Shown here piece by piece: positions 1 to 5,336 of a DNA stretch of 5,336 nt. The stretch is taken from positions 1 through 5,336 of the forward strand of contig VGXH01000175.1 in NCBI GenBank assembly GCA_016873405.1, written 5' to 3'. The position numbers and the translations under genes were made by a program. Each line of letters starts with the position of its first letter. Within the stretch, counting starts at the first letter, position 1. The stretch is from a bacterium. GTDB taxonomy: Bacteria > Krumholzibacteriota > Krumholzibacteria > LZORAL124-64-63. The notes beneath the pieces are model-generated. The model saw only the letters and a program-made list of their open reading frames with translations. It searched no databases and was not told where the DNA came from.

Positions 1-785
1 ACAACTACCGCCTGATCTTCCACCGCGACTGGCGGGCCCTGCGCGAGAACCGCGAGTTCCATTTCTTCGCCGGGACCGTGGCCGCGGCCGTGCTGGCTTG
101 CGCCGTGCTGCTGCTGGTGTACGGGCTGCCCGCGCCGGGCTCCGCGCCGGCGTCGTTCCAGGCGTCGCCCCGAACCGACAGCGAATTCGCCGCCCACCTG
201 GCGCGGGAGACCGCCAAGGTGGACGACCCGCTGGGCGCGTTGCGCCACGGGGCCTTCCAGGTGGTCTCGATCATGACCACGACCGGCTTCGCCACCGCCG
301 ACTTCGACCTCTGGCCGCGCGCGGCCGGCCTGCTCCTGCTGGTGCTGATGTTCTGGGGCGGCTGCGCCGGCTCGACCGCGGGCGGCATCAAGGCCATCCG
401 CGTGCTGGTCACGCTCAAGGCCTCGTGGCGCGAGCTGAAGAAGGTGGTCCGGCCGCGCCTGGTCACGCCGCTGAAGGTCCGCCGCGCCCCGCTGCAGGAG
501 CCGATGGTGGCGAACATCGTCGCCTTCTTCGTCCTGTTCGTCGGTCTGTTCGTGGTCTGTTCGCTGGCGATGACGCTGTTCGTGCCGGACCTGGTCACCG
601 CGGTCTCCAGCGTGACCGCCTGCATCGGCAACGTGGGGCCGGGCCTGGCCGGGGTGGGCGCCACGCAGCACTACGGCTGGATCCCGCTGCCGGGCAAGTG
701 GGTGCTCTTCCTGTGCATGCTGCTGGGCCGCCTGGAGATCTACACGGTCCTGGTCGTGCTGCGGCCGTCGTTCTGGCGCCGCTGA
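1..785 (+). CDS. trkH: TrkH family potassium uptake protein, C-terminal half (5' end outside window)
   Basis: This is the ion-conducting membrane subunit of a Trk/Ktr-type K+ uptake system in the inner membrane; in the family it works with a cytoplasmic TrkA-type nucleotide-binding partner, which is not in the window. The reading frame is open from base 3 to the TGA at 783-785, giving about 260 residues, roughly half of a usual TrkH (about 480). Family signatures appear in order: a selectivity-filter loop TTTGFAT (from 276), the GGCAGSTAGGIK gating-loop motif (357-392), the last filter loop GNVGPGL (627-647) and LGRLEI (723-740). The end, PSFWRR, is a typical TrkH C-terminus. Hydrophobic membrane segments lie around 60-125, 325-365, 505-590 and 700-765. 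A GTG at 78 could be read as a start, but the frame continues upstream through TrkH-like sequence (NYRLIF..), so it is internal. The assignment to TrkH is firm; the true start and the N-terminal filter repeats are not visible. Confidence 0.95.
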   Translation, partial: NYRLIFHRDWRALRENREFHFFAGTVAAAVLACAVLLLVYGLPAPGSAPASFQASPRTDSEFAAHLARETAKVDDPLGALRHGAFQVVSIMTTTGFATADFDLWPRAAGLLLLVLMFWGGCAGSTAGGIKAIRVLVTLKASWRELKKVVRPRLVTPLKVRRAPLQEPMVANIVAFFVLFVGLFVVCSLAMTLFVPDLVTAVSSVTACIGNVGPGLAGVGATQHYGWIPLPGKWVLFLCMLLGRLEIYTVLVVLRPSFWRR

Positions 786-893
786 ATCTTTCGCCCCGCT
801 GCAACCCTGCCCCCCCTCGGCAGCGTCTAAGGCGCAATCCAGCCGCCGGCCGCCACGCCGGCGCATCCGCAACCGCTGAACGGGGTCCTCTCC

Positions 894-3569
894 ATGAACA
901 TCCGCTGCGCGGCCGCCGCCCTGGCGACCCTGGCCTGGCTGGCCTTTCCCCTGTCCTGCCCCGCCGCCGACCCGCCCGCACAGGGCGGCGCCCCGTCGGA
1001 GCCGGCGCGGCGGATCTACGAGACGCGCCGCCTCGTCGGCGCGCCTCCGCGCATCGACGGCGCGGTCGCTGACGACGCCTGGGCGGAGGCCGCCTGGTCG
1101 GGCGACTTCGTGCAGCGGGAGCCGGCCGACGGCGCCCCGCCCTCGCGTCCATCCCAGTTCAAGGTCGTGTACGACGACGACGCGCTGTACTTCGCCTTCC
1201 GCCTGTTCGACGACCCCGCGCGGGTGGCGCCGATCCTGGCCCGCCACGACTGGTTCCCGGGCGACTGGATCGAGGTGAACATCGACAGCCGCGCCGACGA
1301 GCGCACCGCCTATTCGTTCACGCTCAGCCTGTCGGGCACGCGCGGCGACGAGTACATCAGCGAGGACGGCAACAGCTGGAACGGCAACTGGGATCCGGTC
1401 TGGGAGGGCGCCGCTCACGCCGACGACCAGGGCTGGACCGCCGAGATGCGCATCCCGCTCAGCCAGCTCCGCTTCGACCCGGCCAAGGACGCGCCCTGGG
1501 GCCTGCAGGTGCACCGCCGCCACTTCCGCGACGGCGAGCGCTCGACCTGGCAGCGCATCCCGCGCGACGCCAGCGGCTGGGTCAGCCGCTTCGGGGACCT
1601 GCGCGGGCTGACCGGGCTGGCGCCGGGCCGGCGGCTCGAGGTGCTGCCGTACGCGGTCGCGCAGCACGACCGCCGGCAGGGCGAGCCGGGCAACCCGTTC
1701 CGCGACGGCACGGACAGCCGCCTCTCGGGCGGGCTGGACGCGAAGCTGGGCCTGGGGAACGACTTCTCGCTGGACCTGACGGTGAACCCGGACTTCGGAC
1801 AGGTCGAGGCCGACCCGTCGCAGGTGAACCTGAGCGCCTTCGAGACGTTCTTCCAGGAGAAGCGTCCCTTCTTCATCGAGGGCGCCGACGTGCTCAACCT
1901 GCCGCTGGCGCCGGCGATGGCGGGCGGCCATTTCGCGCGCGACCGCCTCTTCTACTCGCGGCGCCTCGGCCACAGCCCGAGCTGGCGGCCGCGGACCGCG
2001 GCGGGCGAGTTCGCCCGCGTGCCGGACCAGACCTCGATCGCGGCGGCGGCGAAGCTGGCGGGCAAGACCGCGGACGGACTGTCGGTGGGCATCCTGGAGT
2101 GCGTGACCGCCCGCGAGCGCGCCGACATCGCCGGGCCCGGCGGACCGCGGCAGGAGGCCGTCGAACCCCTGACCAACTGGTTCGTCGGGCGCGTGACGCA
2201 GGATCTGCGCGCCGGGCAGACGGTCGTCGGCGGCATGCTCACCTCGGTCGTCCGCGACATCGACGATCCGCATCTGGGCTTCCTGGAACGGCAGGCCTGG
2301 GCGGGCGGCGTGGACCTGAAGCACCTGTTCCGCGATCGCGACTTCCGCTTGGAGGCCCGCGTGCTGGGCAGCCACCTGCGGGGCAGCGAGGAGGCGATCC
2401 TGGGCGCGCAGCGATCGCCGGCCCGCTACTTCCAGCGGCCGGACAACGACCACGCGGAGCTGGATCCGTCGCGAACCACGCTGGGCGGCCACGCCGGCTC
2501 GGTCATGCTGACGCGCACGGGCAACGGCACCAACCTGATGTACCAGGTGGGCGGCGCCTGGCGCTCGCCCGGGTTCGAGATCAACGACCTGGGCTACATG
2601 CGCACGGCGGACGAGATCAACCAGTTCGCCTGGGTCGGCTACGTGCAGCGCGAGCCGCGCGGCGCCTTCAACTCCTGGCAGGTCAACGGCAACGGCTGGA
2701 TGGACTGGGATTTCGGCGGCGCCCGCCTGAACCGAGCGCTCAACCTGAACGTGAACGGGCAGCTGCGCGGCCAGCAGAGGTTCCACCTCAGCGCCTCGCG
2801 GAATTTCGGCCGGCTGTCCAACACCGAGCTGCGCGGCGGGCCGGCCTCGGTCTGGCCCGGCGGCTGGGAGCTGTCGGCGCACTTCAACAACGACGAGCGC
2901 CGCGCGCTGCAGACCGGCGGCGGCGCCTGGATGTGGCGCCGCGACGAAGGCACGCAGGACAGCTGGTCGCTGTGGACGGAGGCGTCCTACCGCCCGTCCA
3001 ACAGCCTGCGCCTGGCGCTCAACCCGTCCTGGGAGCGCAACGACAACCGCCTGCAGTACGTGGGGACGTCGGACTCGGCTGCCGGCGATCGTTACCTGTT
3101 CGGCCGCCTGGACCAGCGCACGTTCTCGCTGGTCCTCCGTCTGGACCTCTGCCTGACGCCGGCCCTCACGGTGCAGTACTACGGCGCGCCGTTCGTCTCG
3201 GCCGGCCGCTACGAGTCGTTCCGGCGCGTGGCCGACCCGCGCGCCGATTCGCTCGACGAGCGCTTCCGCGCGCTGCAGGCGGCCGAAGTGACGCCGACAG
3301 GCGGCGGCTACGAGGTGGACGAGGACGGCGACGGCGCGGCCGACTACGCCTTCGGCCGCCCCGACTTCAACGTGCGCGACTTCAACTCGAACCTCGTCGT
3401 GCGCTGGGAGTACGGCTTGGGCTCGACGCTCTACCTGGTCTGGTCGCAGGGACGCAGCGATGTGATTGACCAGGGCGCCTTCAGCCTGGGCGACGACCTG
3501 GACGCGCTGTTCGGGACGCACCCGCGCAACACGTTCCTGGTGAAGGTGAATCGGTGGTTGTCTCTCTAG
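894..3569 (+). CDS. Exported CBM9-like/DUF5916 protein, probable outer-membrane beta-barrel
   Basis: An 891-residue protein of unknown biochemical function. Residues 1 to about 25 form a Sec signal peptide (positive N-terminus, Ala/Leu-rich core, cleavage likely near CPAA-D). About residues 45-235 resemble the carbohydrate-binding family 9-like beta-sandwich: it opens with PRIDGAVADDAW (52-63), and VVYDDDALYFAFR and GWTAEMRIPLSQLRF follow. The remainder is a DUF5916 region with the family hallmark DFGQVEADPSQVN (300-312) and FFQEKRPFFIEG (319-330), then alternating amphipathic strands to the C-terminus, as expected of an outer-membrane barrel. A D-x-D-x-D-G-x-x-D loop (Asp 809, 811, 813, 817) looks like a calcium site. 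The length suits the family. The start is well supported: after an in-frame TAA at 828-830, ATG 894 is the first ATG/GTG/TTG, it begins the signal peptide, and a short GGGG (882-885) lies 8 bases upstream. Family membership is clear; glycan binding, transport or hydrolysis is only inference. Confidence 0.93.
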   Translation: MNIRCAAAALATLAWLAFPLSCPAADPPAQGGAPSEPARRIYETRRLVGAPPRIDGAVADDAWAEAAWSGDFVQREPADGAPPSRPSQFKVVYDDDALYFAFRLFDDPARVAPILARHDWFPGDWIEVNIDSRADERTAYSFTLSLSGTRGDEYISEDGNSWNGNWDPVWEGAAHADDQGWTAEMRIPLSQLRFDPAKDAPWGLQVHRRHFRDGERSTWQRIPRDASGWVSRFGDLRGLTGLAPGRRLEVLPYAVAQHDRRQGEPGNPFRDGTDSRLSGGLDAKLGLGNDFSLDLTVNPDFGQVEADPSQVNLSAFETFFQEKRPFFIEGADVLNLPLAPAMAGGHFARDRLFYSRRLGHSPSWRPRTAAGEFARVPDQTSIAAAAKLAGKTADGLSVGILECVTARERADIAGPGGPRQEAVEPLTNWFVGRVTQDLRAGQTVVGGMLTSVVRDIDDPHLGFLERQAWAGGVDLKHLFRDRDFRLEARVLGSHLRGSEEAILGAQRSPARYFQRPDNDHAELDPSRTTLGGHAGSVMLTRTGNGTNLMYQVGGAWRSPGFEINDLGYMRTADEINQFAWVGYVQREPRGAFNSWQVNGNGWMDWDFGGARLNRALNLNVNGQLRGQQRFHLSASRNFGRLSNTELRGGPASVWPGGWELSAHFNNDERRALQTGGGAWMWRRDEGTQDSWSLWTEASYRPSNSLRLALNPSWERNDNRLQYVGTSDSAAGDRYLFGRLDQRTFSLVLRLDLCLTPALTVQYYGAPFVSAGRYESFRRVADPRADSLDERFRALQAAEVTPTGGGYEVDEDGDGAADYAFGRPDFNVRDFNSNLVVRWEYGLGSTLYLVWSQGRSDVIDQGAFSLGDDLDALFGTHPRNTFLVKVNRWLSL

Positions 3570-3583
3570 CCTGGGCTATTCAC

Positions 3584-3610
3584 GAAGGTCCGGCTGCGCC
3601 AGGGCCTTTC
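3584..3610 (+). terminator. Possible terminator hairpin between convergent genes
   Basis: Fifteen bases after the DUF5916 stop codon, GAAGGTCC (3584-3591) can pair with GGGCCTTTC (3602-3610), with one bulged T and one G-U pair. Inside the loop, GGC (3592-3594) can pair with GCC (3598-3600), leaving a TGC loop. The 3' arm contains only three T residues and no true U-tract follows, so it is not a classic intrinsic terminator. Its place in the only gap between two convergent units favours a role in ending transcription, mainly for the plus strand. On the minus strand there is no T-run after the hairpin. Confidence 0.4.
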
Positions 3611-3629
3611 GCCGGGCGACGACGCCGGG

Positions 3630-4307
3630 TCAGACCAGCCGCGCCGCCAGTTCCCCGGCCGCCGGGTTGAGGGCGAACGCCAACATGGTCTCGCCCACCT
3701 GGAACACGTCGCGCTCGCGGGCGACCTGGTCCAGCCAGGCGGCGACGTCCGGGAAGTGCGGGTTGCCGTCGTCGTGCCAGGCCACGGCGCCCGGTCGCGC
3801 CGGGTCCAGCAGCGCGAAGGCCTCGCGCGTGTCCGAGGCGACGGTGCGCGCGTCGTGCCCGCCGTCGACGTAGACGAAGTTCATCGTCCCGCGCAGGGGC
3901 TCGAAGTCGAAGCGCGTGGAATCGCCCGTCAGCTTCGTCACCCGATCACGCCAGCGCGGATCCTCGAACGCGCGCGCGGGAGCGTCGTCCGCGCGCGTCA
4001 GCCCGGCGATGGCGCGGTCGCGCGCGTCCAGTTGCGCCTGCGCCAGATCCTCGTCACCCAGATCGAGCGTCCAGACGTGCCCGTCCGGCGGCAGGTTGGC
4101 CGCCAGATTGAGCGTCTGCAGGCCCCACAGCGTGCCGATCTCCAGCACGCGCCGCGCGTCCAGCGCCTGCAGCAGCGCGACCAGCACGGCGGTCTCCAGC
4201 AGCTTGGGCGTGCGGTCGTTCGGCAGCACGAAGGTGACCAGGCGGTCGGCCATGGTCGGCGTCTGGTGCAGACCGAAGACCTGGTGGGGACGGACGTTCA
4301 CACGCAT
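3630..4307 (-). CDS. Class I SAM-dependent methyltransferase (Methyltransf_24 / O-methyltransferase type)
   Basis: A 225-residue soluble enzyme predicted to transfer a methyl group from S-adenosylmethionine to an unidentified acceptor. It has a Rossmann-fold methyltransferase core: motif I VLEIGTLWG (54-62, the E-x-G-x-x-x-G SAM loop), WTLDL with acidic Asp82 at the end of strand 2, GDS (128-130), then FVYVDGGH (144-151) and a late WHDD (177-180). The VDGGH and HDD motifs resemble the metal-linked acidic positions of O-methyltransferase-like families, but metal use is inference. The length is normal. The ATG at 4305-4307 is preferred because GAGGGAG lies 5 bases upstream; the in-frame Met19 (4251-4253) lacks a visible ribosome site. 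The gene overlaps the end of the upstream radical SAM gene by 10 bases, so the two are probably co-transcribed and translationally coupled. Nothing in the sequence identifies the substrate; sugar, lipid or natural-product O-methylation are all possible. Confidence 0.88.
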   Translation of the reverse strand: MRVNVRPHQVFGLHQTPTMADRLVTFVLPNDRTPKLLETAVLVALLQALDARRVLEIGTLWGLQTLNLAANLPPDGHVWTLDLGDEDLAQAQLDARDRAIAGLTRADDAPARAFEDPRWRDRVTKLTGDSTRFDFEPLRGTMNFVYVDGGHDARTVASDTREAFALLDPARPGAVAWHDDGNPHFPDVAAWLDQVARERDVFQVGETMLAFALNPAAGELAARLV

Positions 4308-5336
4308 ACCGTCTCCCTCGCCGCTGCCGTCGCGGACGATGGAGCGGGCGGCGTCCCGTGGTCCACCATCGCGAACCGGTCGCGGATCAGCGCGTAGTAC
4401 CGCCCCACCGTCTCCAGCGGCACGTTCTCCGCGTTCAGGTAGATGCAGCGGTCGATGTCGAAGCTCATGGTCTTGCCGAAGTCGATGTTGAGCCGGTCGA
4501 AGTCCATGTCGATGCTGACCAGACCCTTGCGGAGCGCCAGATCCCAGTAGGGCGTGCCGGGGATCGGCGTCGTCAGGTAGAGGCCGTTGATGCGGAAGCG
4601 GCCCCGGTTGCGCTCGAGGAACTCCACGGTCAGGTCCAGGTCCGCCACCGTCTCGCCCGGCGTGCCCAGCATGAAAGCGGCGCTGACCTCCAGGCCGTGA
4701 GCCAGCCCCAGATCGATGCAGCGCTGGTGCGCGGCCACCGAGGCCCAGGCGCCCTTCATCTGCTTCAACAGACGGTCGCTGCCGGTCTCGCCGCCGAAGC
4801 GGAGGGAACGGAAGCCCAGGCGGCGCGCCGCGGCGAACAGGCCGTCCTCCGCCAGGTTGCTGGTCGTGAAGCCGTGGAAAGTGAACCGGTCCCGCAGGCC
4901 CTCCGCCTCGAGCAGGTCGGCGATGGCGAAGACGCGGTTGCGGTCGGCGAAGAAGAGATCGTCCAGCAGGTAGATGCTGGTGGCGTCGTAGTCGCGGACG
5001 AGGTCCTTCAGTTCGTCGACGAAGAACCGCGCGCTGTGGTTGCGCAGCCTGCCCCAGTGCCGGGTCGAGGCGCAGAACTCGCAGCGGTAGGCGCAGCCGC
5101 GCGAGCTGAACATGGCGATGTTGCGCGCCCCGCGCGAGATGTTGCGCAGCGGACGCGGCAGGTCGTCGGGCGGGATGCGCGGCGGCTGGGGGTTGATGCG
5201 AACGTCGTCGCGTCCAGGTCCCTCGCGCCAGCAGATGCCGGGCACGCCGGCCAGCCGGGCGGCCGGGAACGCGCCCGTCTCGCGGAAGCAGCGCACCAAC
5301 TCGGTCATCGGCAGTTCGCCCTCGCCCAGGACGGCG
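4298..5336 (-). CDS. B12-binding-type radical SAM protein (5' end outside window)
   Basis: A radical SAM enzyme that should bind a [4Fe-4S] cluster and cleave SAM to start radical chemistry. The frame is open to the right edge; counting from the internal Met at 5306-5308, the cluster motif C-x3-C-x2-C is Cys72/76/79 (CAYRCEFC). It is followed by LLDDLFF (114-120), the SAM-contact-like RFGGETGS (170-177), FMLGTPGET (212-220) and TTPIPGTPYW (246-255), all typical of the BchE/MiaB-like radical SAM fold. The Met at 5308 is unlikely to be the start: upstream codons read AVLGEGELP, matching the G-E-G-E junction at the end of an N-terminal cobalamin-binding domain, which would lie beyond the window. 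About 80 residues after the core form a C-terminal tail of unknown role. The stop (TGA, 4300-4298) lies within the start region of the downstream methyltransferase. Such enzymes act in methylation, ring formation or other tailoring reactions; which one applies here is not known. Loss of the N-terminus is an edge effect, not a break. Confidence 0.9.
   Translation of the reverse strand, partial: AVLGEGELPMTELVRCFRETGAFPAARLAGVPGICWREGPGRDDVRINPQPPRIPPDDLPRPLRNISRGARNIAMFSSRGCAYRCEFCASTRHWGRLRNHSARFFVDELKDLVRDYDATSIYLLDDLFFADRNRVFAIADLLEAEGLRDRFTFHGFTTSNLAEDGLFAAARRLGFRSLRFGGETGSDRLLKQMKGAWASVAAHQRCIDLGLAHGLEVSAAFMLGTPGETVADLDLTVEFLERNRGRFRINGLYLTTPIPGTPYWDLALRKGLVSIDMDFDRLNIDFGKTMSFDIDRCIYLNAENVPLETVGRYYALIRDRFAMVDHGTPPAPSSATAAARETVCV
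4313..4319 (-). promoter_or_regulatory. Ribosome binding site of the methyltransferase gene
   Basis: On the minus strand GAGGGAG sits 5 bases before the ATG at 4307-4305. It lies inside the last codons of the radical SAM gene, so ribosomes ending at TGA 4300-4298 are placed to restart on the methyltransferase. It is the strongest Shine-Dalgarno-like match seen at a gene start in the window, and it settles the choice of start over Met19. Confidence 0.75.

Noticed and set aside
786..893. Hairpins in the trkH-DUF5916 gap: CGCTGC (797-802) with GCAGCG (820-825), the competing CTGCC/GGCAG (807-811/819-823), and CGCCGGC/GCCGGCG (844-850/857-863)
   Set aside because: The stems are short, built of GC-rich bases common by chance at this composition, and none is followed by a T-run. 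The first two exclude each other. Not enough for a terminator, attenuator or riboswitch call, and no clear -35/-10 promoter pair was seen.
951..962. Possible lipobox ending at Cys22 (PLSC) in the DUF5916 signal peptide
   Set aside because: The -3 position is Pro rather than Leu/Val/Ile, and good signal peptidase I sites follow at Ala24/Ala25; a barrel protein is not expected to be a lipoprotein.
98..1072. Long open frame of 324 codons overlapping trkH and the start of the DUF5916 gene
   Set aside because: Its product is low-complexity Arg/Ala/Gly/Pro-rich sequence with no domain, typical of an out-of-frame reading of high-GC coding DNA; the overlapped frames encode clear TrkH and DUF5916 motifs.
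2099..3469. Long open frame of 456 codons within the DUF5916 gene
   Set aside because: Arg/Ala-rich shadow of the real frame, which encodes DUF5916 barrel sequence throughout; there is no independent domain or ribosome site. Other long frames opposite the four genes were rejected for the same reason.
3611..3629. Direct repeat GCCGGG at 3611-3616 and 3624-3629
   Set aside because: Only six GC-only bases, expected often by chance in such DNA; no further copies in the gap and no palindrome.

Overview
This window comes from a very GC-rich bacterial genome (roughly 70 % by eye, with codon third positions mostly G or C). It holds four protein-coding genes in two convergent pairs. The organism is probably a diderm. 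The DUF5916 gene encodes a secreted protein with an outer-membrane beta-barrel-like body, a family common in Gemmatimonadota, Acidobacteriota, Bacteroidota, Eisenbacteria/Krumholzibacteria-type lineages and other environmental diderms. A closer placement cannot be made from this sequence alone. No mobile element, CRISPR array, tRNA or rRNA was seen.

Plus strand, 1-785: the C-terminal half of a TrkH-type potassium uptake channel subunit, cut by the left edge. A 108-base gap follows, with no convincing promoter. Next, at 894-3569, is a complete 891-residue exported protein with an N-terminal CBM9-like beta-sandwich followed by a DUF5916 barrel region. The two genes share a strand, but their products have no obvious functional link.

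A 60-base convergent gap (3570-3629) contains an imperfect GC-rich hairpin that may end transcription of the plus-strand unit.

Minus strand, 5336-3630: a radical SAM enzyme cut by the right edge, whose visible N-terminus looks like the tail of a cobalamin-binding domain. It overlaps by 10 bases a class I SAM-dependent methyltransferase of the Methyltransf_24/O-methyltransferase type. The overlap and a strong Shine-Dalgarno inside the upstream gene point to translational coupling. These two are probably the downstream end of an operon for a small-molecule, glycan or natural-product tailoring pathway; the substrate cannot be deduced here.

Most of the window is recognisable family members. The least understood parts are the DUF5916 protein, whose biochemical function is unknown, and the coupled radical SAM/methyltransferase pair. 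I saw no clear evidence of an undescribed system within these bounds.
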